DNA of 64,000 bases from Saccharomonospora xinjiangensis XJ-54 (GCF_000258175.1 NZ_JH636049.1:2395482-2459481); one strand, 5' to 3'; positions 1 to 8,472 are shown, counted from the first letter of the stretch. The notes: generated by a model not told the origin, from the letters alone. Made by a program: numbers and translations.

Positions 1-96
1 GGTGCGGACACGGGTGCACAAGGTGCGGACACGGGTGCACAAGGTGCGGACACGGGTGCACAAGGTGCGGACACGGGTGCACAAGGTGCGGACACG
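1..96 (+). repeat. 21-bp tandem repeat, four full copies plus a partial fifth
   Basis: Four identical 21-bp units run head to tail (1-21, 22-42, 43-63, 64-84), and the first 12 bases of a fifth occupy 85-96. Each unit combines the cores GGTGCGGACAC and GGTGCACAA. The period is a multiple of three, so all frames stay open. The frame of the downstream GTPase reads heptads of GADTGAQ through the array without an ATG, GTG or TTG, so this is probably not coding. Related 21-bp units recur at 35907-35948 and 42341-42446. The array may extend beyond the left edge. Confidence 0.95.
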
Positions 97-103
97 CACC
101 TTG
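82..103. terminator. Perfect 9-bp inverted repeat closing the repeat array
   Basis: CAAGGTGCG at 82-90 and CGCACCTTG at 95-103 form a perfect stem with a four-base loop (GACA). The left arm lies in the last repeat unit and the right arm is unique sequence. There is no T-run, so termination is only one possible role. It lies 35 bases before the GTPase start. Confidence 0.5.
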
Positions 104-138
104 CCGGTCAGAGGCGTGGCGCGTGGGAGGATGCCCCC

Positions 139-1833
139 GTGGCACAGGGGGCAGCAGTGAACACGACGGAGCAGGGTGGCAGGCCCGTGGGTGCGGGGCA
201 GTCCGGGCAGGCCGGGCGCGTCGGGTCGGTCGGGCCCGTCGGGTCGGTCGGGCCGCTGTCGGCATCGGTGGCCAACCTCTGCCGCCGGTTGCAGCCGCAG
301 GTGTCGCCGCGCACGGCGGCCGGGTTCGCCCAGGTGCTGCGCCGCCTCGGCGCGCCGCTTCAGGTGGCCGTCGCCGGACGGATCAAGTCGGGGAAGTCCA
401 CCCTCGTCAACGCGCTTATCGGCAGGAGGGTGGCACCGACCGACATCGGCGAGTGCACACGCCTCGTCACGCGCTTCCAGTACGGCACGGTGGACCGCAT
501 CGAGGTGGTCTTCAAGAACGGCCGCAAGCAGGTGCTCCCGTTCGCGCCTGATGGCATGATCCCCGCGGAACTCGGTGTCGATATCGACACGGTGTCGCAC
601 ATCGAGGCTTACCTCACCAACGCGGCACTCGAGAACATGACCGTGATTGACACGCCTGGCCTCGGTTCGCTCGACGCCGCGTCCGTCGCCCGCACGGAGC
701 ATCTGCTGAGAGCCGCGCGGCACAGCGCCACCGACGGCACCGATGTGGCCGACGGCGCGAGGGAACGCGACTGGGCCGACGACGACGCGGGTGGCGACGA
801 ACTCGACGAGACGTCCCGCAACGCGGTGGCTGGCGCCGAAGCCGTCCTGTACGTGATGACACAGGGACTTCGGGCCGACGACGAGCAGGCACTCGCCGCG
901 TTCACGGCGGCGACCGCGAGCCGGGAGGCGGGCCCTGTCAACGCCATCGCGGTGCTGAACAAGGCGGACACCATCGTGGCCGAGACGGTGGAGGGCTCCG
1001 AGGGGGACACCTGGCGCGCGGCCACGCTGCTGGCGAGCCGGCAGGCCGAGTTGTTGAAACCGAGGGTGGCCGACGTGCTGCCGGTCATCGGTCTGATCGC
1101 CGAGTCCGCGGAGTCGGGGCAGTTCACGTCGGCCGATGCCGAGGCGTTGCGCCAGGTGGCGGCCCTCGACGACGACGCACTCGACGTCATGCTGCTGTCG
1201 GCCGACATGTTCACGAGCTGGGAGTGCGATGTCCCCGCAGGGATCAGGGTCCGGCTGCTGGAGAAGCTCGACCTCTACGGCATCCGGCGTGCGGTCGAGG
1301 CTGTGCGCGAGCAGCCGGACATCACGGCAGGCACGTTGCGGAGGCTGCTGCTCGACGTCTCAGGGCTCGCGGCCGTGCGCGCGAGGTTGAACACCGTGTT
1401 CGCGGCGAGGGCCGACGGCATCAAGGCCGCGGCGGCGCTGGCTTCGGTCACGGCGCTGGCGCACGCCTCGGGCAACGCCGCGGAGCGTCAGCGTGTTCAC
1501 GACGCCATCGAGGTGCTGCTTGCCAAGCCGGAGGCGCACCAGTTGCGGGTACTGGAGGCGCTGACGCTGGTGGCGTCGGGGGCGGTGGAGATGCCGGCGG
1601 ATCTCACCGAGGAGGTGCTGCGGGTGGGCAGCAACGCCGACATCGCGGCCCAGCTCGGGAAACCCGGCTGTTCGCCGTCGGATCTCGCGACGTACGCGCT
1701 GGAGCGGGCGGGGTGGTGGCGGTCTTTCGCTTCCTTCGGGGCGACCCCGGCGCAGAGCAGGGTCGCACACGTCGTGCACAGGGCGTACTTCCTGATCTGG
1801 CAGCAGCTGAAGGCACAGGGAGGCAACCGGTGA
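139..1833 (+). CDS. Dynamin-like GTPase (first of pair)
   Basis: Large GTPase of the bacterial dynamin-like group, 564 aa. The G1 P-loop GRIKSGKS is at residues 80-87, a G2-type Thr lies near 101-107, G3 DTPGLGSLD starts at 171, and G4 NKAD is at 274-277. A Gly/Val/Pro-rich stretch precedes the domain at about 20-40. A region around 195-225 is rich in Asp and Arg and may be an insertion. The start is GTG with GGGAGG eight bases upstream; GTG at 157 is an alternative. The gene overlaps a GrpE-like gene by four bases (GTGA), and a second dynamin follows. Actinobacterial dynamins come in such pairs and act in septation (DynA/DynB) or envelope stress (IniA/IniC). The exact role here is inferred. 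Confidence 0.85.
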   Translation: MAQGAAVNTTEQGGRPVGAGQSGQAGRVGSVGPVGSVGPLSASVANLCRRLQPQVSPRTAAGFAQVLRRLGAPLQVAVAGRIKSGKSTLVNALIGRRVAPTDIGECTRLVTRFQYGTVDRIEVVFKNGRKQVLPFAPDGMIPAELGVDIDTVSHIEAYLTNAALENMTVIDTPGLGSLDAASVARTEHLLRAARHSATDGTDVADGARERDWADDDAGGDELDETSRNAVAGAEAVLYVMTQGLRADDEQALAAFTAATASREAGPVNAIAVLNKADTIVAETVEGSEGDTWRAATLLASRQAELLKPRVADVLPVIGLIAESAESGQFTSADAEALRQVAALDDDALDVMLLSADMFTSWECDVPAGIRVRLLEKLDLYGIRRAVEAVREQPDITAGTLRRLLLDVSGLAAVRARLNTVFAARADGIKAAAALASVTALAHASGNAAERQRVHDAIEVLLAKPEAHQLRVLEALTLVASGAVEMPADLTEEVLRVGSNADIAAQLGKPGCSPSDLATYALERAGWWRSFASFGATPAQSRVAHVVHRAYFLIWQQLKAQGGNR

Positions 1834-2309
1834 GCGCGGAACCGGCGGAAGGCACACCCTCCGGCGGAGGGCGCAGCGTCCTCGACGAGGACACCCCCAC
1901 GGGGTGGCTTACCCTCCTCGGCTACTCCGGTGGGATGACATCGGGAACCGCGCCACGCCCCGCCGCGTCGAAACCCGACGTGGAACCCGTGGGACTCGCC
2001 GCGCCGATCGACCACGAGCGGGCGCTCGCTGATCGTCATGTGCTCATCCAACTCTGCCTCTACGCGATGGACCGGGCTCGCAGCGGCGGGGTCGCGGAAC
2101 GCATCGAGCAAGGGCTCGCCGGTATCGGCGTGCACGCCATGCGGCCGGACGGCCAGCGTTTCGATCCCTCCGTTCACGAGGCGGGTGGCGCCGTGCCGAC
2201 CGACGACGTGACCCTCGAAGGCACTGTCGCCGAGACGGAGGTGGTGGGGTTCGTGGATCACGACCGCCTGCTGCGAGCGCCTGTCGTAACCGTGTACACC
2301 CGCCGCTGA
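1830..2309 (+). CDS. Short GrpE-like protein in dynamin cluster
   Basis: 159 aa, translationally coupled to the GTPase upstream through a GTGA overlap. The C-terminal half resembles the beta domain of the nucleotide exchange factor GrpE: GQRFDPSVHEA corresponds to [11 protein letters not shown] of the canonical grpE at 60.4 kb, followed by a similar valine-rich strand region ending in VTVYTRR. The long coiled coil of true GrpE is missing; residues 1-60 look disordered and a short helical stretch (about 62-95) precedes the beta domain. In related actinobacteria such a gene often sits between an Hsp70-like gene and dynamins, so the left neighbour outside the window may be Hsp70-like (inference). 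Nucleotide exchange activity is unproven. Confidence 0.7.
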   Translation: MSAEPAEGTPSGGGRSVLDEDTPTGWLTLLGYSGGMTSGTAPRPAASKPDVEPVGLAAPIDHERALADRHVLIQLCLYAMDRARSGGVAERIEQGLAGIGVHAMRPDGQRFDPSVHEAGGAVPTDDVTLEGTVAETEVVGFVDHDRLLRAPVVTVYTRR

Positions 2310-2467
2310 GAGCAAAAGCTGGTTCGTACCGCTGAGCCCGCCGACGGCTGCTCCCACTGTTGAGCCCGCCGGTGGCCGTTTCCGCCGTTGAGGCTGCCGA
2401 GGCGAGTGGTCCAGGCCACCCGTAGGCCGCTGGGGTTCCCGCACCACCGACGTCCCCGACGCAGCCG

Positions 2468-2504
2468 CGAGTCACCGCGCTGTCCACGGCGGCGCGGTGA
2501 CTCG
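2468..2504. terminator. Hairpin between GrpE-like gene and second dynamin
   Basis: CGAGTCACCGCGC at 2468-2480 pairs perfectly with 2492-2504 (13 bp, 11-base loop). It lies in the 276-bp gap after the GrpE-like gene. No T-tract follows, as is common for actinobacterial terminators. The gap also carries short imperfect direct repeats of the GAGCCCGCCG type at about 2334-2390. Confidence 0.55.
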
Positions 2505-2571
2505 GTGGCCCTCGCGGTCGGCCGCCACGAGAGGCTCGCCGAGCACGCGATCCGGCAGGGTGGCACCGCGA

Positions 2572-2588
2572 TAGGGTTTCGCCTCGTG
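2572..2588 (+). promoter_or_regulatory. Leaderless-type -10 element for second dynamin
   Basis: TAGGGT at 2572-2577 lies eight bases before the GTG at 2586, with no purine-rich ribosome binding site between. Transcription would begin at or near the start codon. Together with the hairpin at 2468-2504 this suggests the second dynamin has its own promoter. Confidence 0.45.
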
Positions 2589-4439
2589 AGCACGGCACCT
2601 TCGATCGGCAAGCCGAGCCTGCCAGCACAGGTGAGGAAAGCGCGTGAGTCGCTGCTCGCGCTGCTGCGGGATCTCGACCCTCAGGTCGCGAAGTGGGTGG
2701 ATGATCAGCGCGGCGCACGGACGGCGAAGCCGTCGGTCGTGGTGGTTGGTGAGACCAATCGCGGTAAGAGTTCCCTCGTCAACGCACTGCTTGCGCAGCC
2801 AGGGCTTTCGCCTGTCGAGGCCGAGGTCGCGACGGCGACGTATCTGGTGTTCGAGCACGCCTCTGAGTGGCAGGCGAAGGCGTGCTACCCCGGTCAGCTG
2901 GCTCCGGTGGGGTTCGAGCTGGAGGAACTCGAACGCTGGGTGTGCGCGCGGCACGAGTTGCCGGAGGGGCAACTGCCGCCCCGCTATGTCGAGGTCAGCG
3001 GTCCGGTGCCACTCCTCGAACGCATCAGCGTGGTGGACACGCCCGGGGTCGGCGGGCTCGACTCCGCACACGGCGAGCTGGCCATGGAGGCGGCGGCAGG
3101 GGCTACCGCTCTGCTGTTCGTCGTGGACGCCTCGGCTCCGTTCACGGCGCCAGAGCTGCGCTTCCTCACGGCGATGGCCGACCGCGTCGAGACGGTGCTG
3201 TTCGTGCTGTCGAAGACCGATCAGTTCCGGGGCTGGCGGCAGATCCTCGACGCAGACCGCGAACTGCTCGCCGAGCACGCGCCGAGGTTCGCCGACGCGC
3301 CGATCCACCCGGTGTCGGCTCGGATGTTCGAGCTGGCGGCGAAGGCGCCGAACGAGCAGGCCGCGGCCATGTTGCGCGATAAGTCGGGTGTCGCCGACTT
3401 GCAGACCGCGTTGCAGGAACTGCTGGTGGGACGCGCGGCGATGCTGGGTGAGGCCAACACGTTGCGGGCCCTTTCGAGCGCGCTGGGCGAGCAGCAGGAA
3501 CGGCTCGCGGCTCAGGAGAGGGCGCTGACCTCAGGCGAGGCGGAGGCGAGCCGGCTTCGCGAACGCCGTGACCAGCTCGTCGCCGACCGGCGGTCCTCGA
3601 CGAAGGGCTGGCAGTTGCGGATGCGCGGCGAGGTGCAGCGCGCCCGTGTCGAGCTGGGGCACGAGGTCAGCAGGCAGATGCGCGAGGCGCAGGCCCATTT
3701 CCGGCAGCGCATCGACGCGGCGGGACGTGAGGAGCTGGCCGCGCTCCCTCAGCAGGTCGATGCGTGCCTCCAGTCGGTGTCCCAGCGGGTGTCGGCGCTA
3801 CTGGGACACCGGCTCAACCAGGTCACCGATGCGGTGCTGGCCGATCTGTTCTCGCCCGAGGAACTGGCGGTGATCAGGGCGCAGCTCGCGCGCGGATCAG
3901 GCCCTTCCGTGGTGTTGCGCCCGCCGGAGAAACGGCCGCCGACAGCCGAGGACAAGCTGCTCGTGTTCATGGGCGTCTCCGGAGGCGCTGGGGCGGCCAA
4001 GCTGGTGGCAGCTCCTTTCGTCAGCGCGGCGCTGTTCACGCCGATCGTGCTGCCTGCCACGATCGTGATCGGGCTCGGTGCAGGCTGGTGGATGGCTCGC
4101 ACGCGCAGGCACGCGGCGGACAAGCAGCATGCCAAGCAGTGGCTCATCGAGTCGATCGCGGAGGCAAGGTCCACGCTCGATCAACTGGTCGCCGAGCAGA
4201 TCATCGAGGCCGAGCAGCAGCTTGCTCTCGCGCTGGACGACGCGTTGAGCAGGAGGATCGAGGCCATCGAGACGGAGCTGAAGGAACTCGACACCACGAT
4301 CAAGCTGGACGAGAAGGAGCGCGCCCGCAAACTCGCCGCGGTGTCGCGAAGGACGAAGGAGGTCAGGGAGGGCAGGCAGCAGGCCGAGGCGTTCCTCGGC
4401 CGGATCAGGGCCCTGCGAGACCGGCCGCGTCAGGACTGA
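2586..4439 (+). CDS. Dynamin-like GTPase with membrane segment (second of pair)
   Basis: 617 aa from GTG 2586. G1 GETNRGKSS is near residues 55-63, G3 DTPGVGGLD near 151, and G4 SKTD near 209. A helical middle follows, with long Arg/Glu-rich coiled-coil stretches. Around 460-505 a hydrophobic Ala/Gly/Val/Ile segment ending in GWWMARTRR would cross or insert in the membrane. The Glu/Lys-rich C-terminus is again coiled coil. Membrane insertion near the C-terminal third fits bacterial dynamins that remodel membranes. The reading frame stays open upstream to 2388, but that part is Arg/Pro-rich and unlike protein. The start was chosen for the -10 hexamer directly upstream and for the typical N-terminus it gives. 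Confidence 0.83.
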   Translation: MSTAPSIGKPSLPAQVRKARESLLALLRDLDPQVAKWVDDQRGARTAKPSVVVVGETNRGKSSLVNALLAQPGLSPVEAEVATATYLVFEHASEWQAKACYPGQLAPVGFELEELERWVCARHELPEGQLPPRYVEVSGPVPLLERISVVDTPGVGGLDSAHGELAMEAAAGATALLFVVDASAPFTAPELRFLTAMADRVETVLFVLSKTDQFRGWRQILDADRELLAEHAPRFADAPIHPVSARMFELAAKAPNEQAAAMLRDKSGVADLQTALQELLVGRAAMLGEANTLRALSSALGEQQERLAAQERALTSGEAEASRLRERRDQLVADRRSSTKGWQLRMRGEVQRARVELGHEVSRQMREAQAHFRQRIDAAGREELAALPQQVDACLQSVSQRVSALLGHRLNQVTDAVLADLFSPEELAVIRAQLARGSGPSVVLRPPEKRPPTAEDKLLVFMGVSGGAGAAKLVAAPFVSAALFTPIVLPATIVIGLGAGWWMARTRRHAADKQHAKQWLIESIAEARSTLDQLVAEQIIEAEQQLALALDDALSRRIEAIETELKELDTTIKLDEKERARKLAAVSRRTKEVREGRQQAEAFLGRIRALRDRPRQD

Positions 4440-4593
4440 TCCGCTGGATCACGGGTACTACCCGGTTCGCGGCACGGACACCGGCCTGCCGGCGGCTTCG
4501 AGGCTCTTGGTTCGGGAACCGAAAGTGCATACGGTGAGTCCTAACACCGAAAGCACAGGAAGCCGTGCCCTGACCGGAGGGGGAGCAACGCCA

Positions 4594-5295
4594 GTGTGGG
4601 CAGAGGAGAGTGGCGGGACCGAGGCCACCGGTCCCGAGGGGACGTCCGACGACATGCTGATCACCGTCGAGGGCGAGGAGTACTCGGCGGAGATCAACTA
4701 TGACATGGACGAGGACGGTGTCGCCGACACCGCGGTCATCCAGCACGAGGACGGGTCGCTACAGGCATTCGTTGACGAGGACGGCGACGGCGACGCCGAC
4801 GCCTACGTCGCGATGGACGCGCAGGGCAACGCGGTCGCGGTCGCCGATTACGACGACGCGACCGGCGACTGGATCGGGGAAGCGGAAGCGGGGGGTTCGC
4901 CCGGGGGCGACAGCGCCGACACGCAGGCCAGCACCGGTGGCACCATCACGGCCGACTTCGGTGAAGGCGACGTCGAGGTCGGGCATGCCACGGTGGACAC
5001 CGACCAGGACGGGGTCAACGACACCGCGGTGGTCACCGCCGACGACGGGACGACGCTGGCTTTCACCGACGAGGACGGCGATGGCGACGCCGACGTGGCT
5101 GTGGAGATCGACAGCCACGGCAACGCCGTGACCTACGAGCATTCGGGTGACGGCGAGTGGGTCGAGATCGACAGCGTGAGCCCGGCAGGCACCGACGGCG
5201 CCGACAGCGGTGACAGCGCGTGGGGCAGGCCGGAGCCGCTCGAAGGCGTTGCACGCATCGACTCCGCGACGGGCCAGTGGATCAGCCAGAACTGA
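4594..5295 (+). CDS. Acidic protein with duplicated DxDxDG repeats (DUF6802-like)
   Basis: Very acidic protein of 233 aa. It contains a duplicated unit of about 55 residues, each copy with a DxDGVxDTA motif, an acidic turn (VDEDGDGDAD or TDEDGDGDAD), a D/GNAV strand and a terminal D/E-W. The Asp spacing is like that of calcium-binding EF-hand or thrombospondin type 3 loops. No signal peptide is visible with the chosen start. The GTG at 4594 has GGAGGGGGAG eight bases upstream; an in-frame ATG at 4507 would add 29 residues with no recognisable feature. The resemblance to DUF6802 is from memory and the function is unknown. A terminator-like element follows. Confidence 0.7.
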   Translation: MWAEESGGTEATGPEGTSDDMLITVEGEEYSAEINYDMDEDGVADTAVIQHEDGSLQAFVDEDGDGDADAYVAMDAQGNAVAVADYDDATGDWIGEAEAGGSPGGDSADTQASTGGTITADFGEGDVEVGHATVDTDQDGVNDTAVVTADDGTTLAFTDEDGDGDADVAVEIDSHGNAVTYEHSGDGEWVEIDSVSPAGTDGADSGDSAWGRPEPLEGVARIDSATGQWISQN

Positions 5296-5330
5296 CCCGG
5301 CTTCGAGACTGGGCAAAAGGGACTCGGGAA

Positions 5331-5365
5331 GGCTCGGCGCCGGTCGCCGGGCCTTTTTCCGAGCC
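5331..5365 (+). terminator. Terminator-like stem after the acidic protein gene
   Basis: GGCTCGG at 5331-5337 pairs with CCGAGCC at 5359-5365. A smaller inner GGCG/CGCC stem and a TTTTT run at 5354-5358 lie between. It is 36 bases after the stop codon. Confidence 0.5.
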
Positions 5366-5612
5366 AGGAACCTTTTTCACACTTGCGCGATTCAGCCAAA
5401 ACTGAATCGATTCCCTTATCGTTCTTGTGAGAGAACCGACCCCACACGATCTCTGCTCAGCTGTGTCAGACCGCTACTCTCGGGGCATCCCAAACGCCAG
5501 CACACCGCTCGACGGTGCGCTTTGAGCCATTCGGTCGCCGGCAACGGAGCCCGCATCCGGACGCGTCAAGCGTCCGTGTTGTGGGCTTCTGTCGTCGAAG
5601 ACAGGAGTAGAG
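5366..5612 (+). promoter_or_regulatory. pckG upstream region with 8-bp palindrome
   Basis: The 317-bp gap before pckG begins with the terminator above. The remainder is more AT-rich than its surroundings and holds a perfect palindrome, CGATTCAG (5388-5395), six-base spacer, CTGAATCG (5402-5409), the best candidate for a regulator site. No convincing -35/-10 pair was identified. AGGAG at 5602-5606 is the pckG ribosome binding site. Confidence 0.5.
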
Positions 5613-7448
5613 ATGACTGCAGTAGCCATCCCCGGTCTTGAGAAGGCACCAACGACGCACAGCGGCGTGCTCTCCTGGGTCAGGGAGGTCGCCGAGCTCA
5701 CCACACCCGATCGCGTCGTGTGGATCGACGGCTCCGACGAAGAGGCCGAGCGCATCAACGCCGAACTCGTCGAGGCCGGGACCTTCGTGCCGCTGAAGGC
5801 CAAACCCAACTCGTACTGGGCGGCTTCCGACCCGAGCGACGTCGCGCGCGTCGAGGAGCGAACGTTCATCTGCTCCGAACGCGAGTCCGACGCGGGGCCT
5901 ACCAACAACTGGATGGACCCCGAGCAGATGAAGGCCACCATGACGGAGCTGTACCGAGGGTGCATGCGTGGCCGCACCATGTACGTCATCCCGTTCTGCA
6001 TGGGGCCGCTCGGCGACGAGAACCCGAAGCTCGGCATCGAGATCACCGACTTCGCCTACGTCGTCGCGTCGATGCGGGTCATGACCCGCATGGGCAAGGC
6101 CGCTCTCGACAAGTTCGTCACAGCCGACGGCACCGAGCGCGAGTTCGTGCCCGCGCTGCACTCGGTCGGCAGGCCGCTCGAGCCCGGTGAGCAGGACGTG
6201 CCGTGGCCCTGCAACGACACGAAATACATCAGCCACTTCCCCGAGACCCGCACCATCTGGAGCTACGGCTCCGGCTACGGCGGCAACTCCCTGCTCGGCA
6301 AGAAGTGCTACTCGCTGCGCATCGCGTCGGTGATGGCCCGCGACGAGGGCTGGCTCGCCGAGCACATGCTGATCCTCAAGCTGATCTCCCCGGAGAACAA
6401 GGCGTACTACGTCGCGGCGGCGTTCCCCAGCGCCTGCGGCAAGACCAACCTGGCGATGCTCCAACCGACCATCCCTGGCTGGCGTGCCGAGACGCTCGGC
6501 GACGACATCGCGTGGATGCGCTTCGGCGACGACGGCAGACTTTACGCGATCAACCCCGAGTTCGGTTTCTTCGGTGTGGCTCCGGGCACCGACAACCACA
6601 CCAACCCGAACGCCATGAAGACCATCGAGAAGGGCAACACGGTGTTCACCAACACCGCGTTGACCGACGACGGCGACGTGTGGTGGGAGGGCATGGCCAG
6701 CAAGCCCGAGCACCTGACCTCGTGGAAGGGCAAGGACTGGACACCTGCCGACGGTGAGGCCGGCGAGCCTGCCGCGCACCCGAACTCGCGGTACTGCACG
6801 CCGATGTCGCAGTGCCCGATCCTCGCACCGGAGTGGGACGACCCGAAGGGCGTGCCGATCTCGGCGATCCTGTTCGGCGGTCGGCGCGCCACCACGGTGC
6901 CGCTGGTGAACGAGGCCCGCGACTGGCAGCACGGCGTGTTCATGGGCGCCACGATGTCGTCGGAGAAGACGGCGGCGGCAGCGGGCAAGGTCGGCGAGGT
7001 GCGCCGCGACCCGATGGCCATGCTGCCGTTCCTCGGCTACCACGTCGGCGACTACTTCCAGCACTGGCTGGAGATCGGCAAGCACGCCGACAACGCGCAG
7101 CTGCCCAAGATCTTCTACGTCAACTGGTTCCGTCGCGGCGACGACCGCCGGTTCCTGTGGCCGGGATTCTCCGAGAACTCCCGCGTGCTCAAGTGGATCA
7201 TCGAGCGGATCGAGGGCAAGGCGTCGGCCGTCGAGACTCCGGTCGGTTTCGTGCCGAAGGCCGGGGACCTCGACCTCGAAGGGCTCACGGAGCCGCTCGC
7301 CGACATCCAGGCCGCCCTTGAGGTGAACCCCGACGAGTGGCGCCAGGAGCTCCCGCTGATCGAGGAGTGGTTCGACAGCATCGGCCGCGACAAGATCCCG
7401 TCCGCCCTGCTCGACGAGCTGGAGGCCATGAAGCAGCGCCTGGCCTGA
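5613..7448 (+). CDS. pckG: Phosphoenolpyruvate carboxykinase (GTP)
   Basis: Converts oxaloacetate and GTP to phosphoenolpyruvate, GDP and CO2, linking the TCA cycle to gluconeogenesis in the cytoplasm. At 611 aa it has the normal length for the GTP-dependent class. Visible motifs are the kinase-1 loop SACGKTN near residue 272, the PFCMGPLG substrate region near 128, [10 protein letters not shown] near 296 with the metal- and nucleotide-binding Asp, and FGGRR near 420. The ATG has AGGAG six bases upstream. A monocistronic unit is likely, since a terminator precedes it and a large hairpin follows. Confidence 0.97.
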   Translation: MTAVAIPGLEKAPTTHSGVLSWVREVAELTTPDRVVWIDGSDEEAERINAELVEAGTFVPLKAKPNSYWAASDPSDVARVEERTFICSERESDAGPTNNWMDPEQMKATMTELYRGCMRGRTMYVIPFCMGPLGDENPKLGIEITDFAYVVASMRVMTRMGKAALDKFVTADGTEREFVPALHSVGRPLEPGEQDVPWPCNDTKYISHFPETRTIWSYGSGYGGNSLLGKKCYSLRIASVMARDEGWLAEHMLILKLISPENKAYYVAAAFPSACGKTNLAMLQPTIPGWRAETLGDDIAWMRFGDDGRLYAINPEFGFFGVAPGTDNHTNPNAMKTIEKGNTVFTNTALTDDGDVWWEGMASKPEHLTSWKGKDWTPADGEAGEPAAHPNSRYCTPMSQCPILAPEWDDPKGVPISAILFGGRRATTVPLVNEARDWQHGVFMGATMSSEKTAAAAGKVGEVRRDPMAMLPFLGYHVGDYFQHWLEIGKHADNAQLPKIFYVNWFRRGDDRRFLWPGFSENSRVLKWIIERIEGKASAVETPVGFVPKAGDLDLEGLTEPLADIQAALEVNPDEWRQELPLIEEWFDSIGRDKIPSALLDELEAMKQRLA

Positions 7449-7464
7449 GCGCCGGTGCCGTACC

Positions 7465-7506
7465 CGGGAAGGCCGCCGTTCGCCCAGCGCGAAGGCGGCC
7501 TTCCCG
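7465..7506 (+). terminator. Strong intrinsic-type terminator after pckG
   Basis: CGGGAAGGCCGCC at 7465-7477 pairs perfectly with 7494-7506 (13 bp). The loop holds a second stem, TTCGC (7479-7483) with GCGAA (7489-7493). It begins 17 bases after the pckG stop, and no T-run follows. Confidence 0.85.
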
Positions 7507-7521
7507 CGTCTCCGGGTTCCC

Positions 7522-7536
7522 TAGCATGATCGTGTG
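7522..7536 (+). promoter_or_regulatory. Leaderless-type -10 element
   Basis: TAGCAT at 7522-7527 is six bases before the GTG start at 7534 and there is no ribosome binding site. The same hexamer precedes the GroES-like gene at 34024. Confidence 0.45.
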
Positions 7537-8472
7537 GCAGACAGTGGGAACCAAGGGAACCAGCCTGGGCACACGCCGTTCCGGTTCGGGGTGAACCTGA
7601 TGCGGTTCACCACGGGTGAGGAGTTGGTCGAAAGCGCGCGCCGTGCCGAGGGGCTCGGTTACGACGTCGTGTGCGTGCCCGACCACCTCGGTCTTCCCGC
7701 CCCTTTCCCCGCGCTCGTCCTCGCCGCGCAGGCCACGAGCCGGGTCAGGGTGGGCACGTTCGTGCTCAACGCGGCGTTCTACAACCCGGTGCTGCTGGCC
7801 CGCGAGGTCGCGAGTACCGACCGGTTCGTCGGTGGCAGGCTGGATCTCGGGCTCGGCGCCGGCTATGTCAAGGAGGAGTTCGAGGCTGCGGGAATGCCGT
7901 TCCCGAGCCCAGGGGAACGAGTCGATCATTTGAGTCGCACCGTCGCCGAGCTGCGGCGGGTCTTCGAGACGGAGCAACCGGCTCCGGTGCAGCGTCCCGC
8001 TCCCCCGATCCTGCTCGGCGGGCACGGCGACCGCATGTTGCGGCTCGCGGGCAGGGAAGCGGACATCGTGGGATTCACCGGTATCTCGTTCCTGCCGACG
8101 GGCCCTGTCCTCGCCGATGAGGAGGAACTCGACGAACGGGTCGCCCTCGTCCGCGAGGCCGCGCGTGGACGCGCTGTGGAACCGGAGTTCAACCTCCTCG
8201 TGCAACGCGTGGTCGTGACCAGCGACAGAGCCGCGGCCCTCGCTTCCCTCGAACGCGAGTTCGAGGGCCTGCCCGGCGCCTCGGCGGATTTCCTCGGACG
8301 GTTGCCGTACCTGCTGGTGGGCACGCCAGACGAGATCGCAGAACAGGTGCGCGCCCACCGGGCGAGGTACGGCATCAGCTACTTCACGGTGCTCGACGAC
8401 TACCTGACCGACTTCGCACCGGTGATCGAACGGCTCCGCGCAGACCCGCCGCTCACTCGAAAAGGCCGATGA
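7534..8472 (+). CDS. LLM-class F420-dependent oxidoreductase
   Basis: 312-aa member of the luciferase-like monooxygenase superfamily, probably using coenzyme F420 like the actinobacterial TIGR03621 group. The N-terminus FRFGVNLMRF and the VVCVPDHLGLP segment are typical of the first beta-strands of the TIM barrel. RVRVGTFVLN and DLGLGAGYVKEEFEAAG are family hallmarks, and PPILLGGHGDRMLRLAG is the usual cofactor-phosphate region. The substrate is unknown. The gene ends 20 bases inside the 3' end of the convergent Nramp gene. Confidence 0.85.
   Translation: MADSGNQGNQPGHTPFRFGVNLMRFTTGEELVESARRAEGLGYDVVCVPDHLGLPAPFPALVLAAQATSRVRVGTFVLNAAFYNPVLLAREVASTDRFVGGRLDLGLGAGYVKEEFEAAGMPFPSPGERVDHLSRTVAELRRVFETEQPAPVQRPAPPILLGGHGDRMLRLAGREADIVGFTGISFLPTGPVLADEEELDERVALVREAARGRAVEPEFNLLVQRVVVTSDRAAALASLEREFEGLPGASADFLGRLPYLLVGTPDEIAEQVRAHRARYGISYFTVLDDYLTDFAPVIERLRADPPLTRKGR

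Noticed and set aside
1..96. Tandem repeat taken as a CRISPR array
   Set aside because: Units are directly adjacent with no spacers and no cas gene is near.
1..138. N-terminal extension of the dynamin gene encoding GADTGAQ heptads
   Set aside because: The frame is open but has no start codon in the window, and a good ribosome binding site sits before GTG 139.
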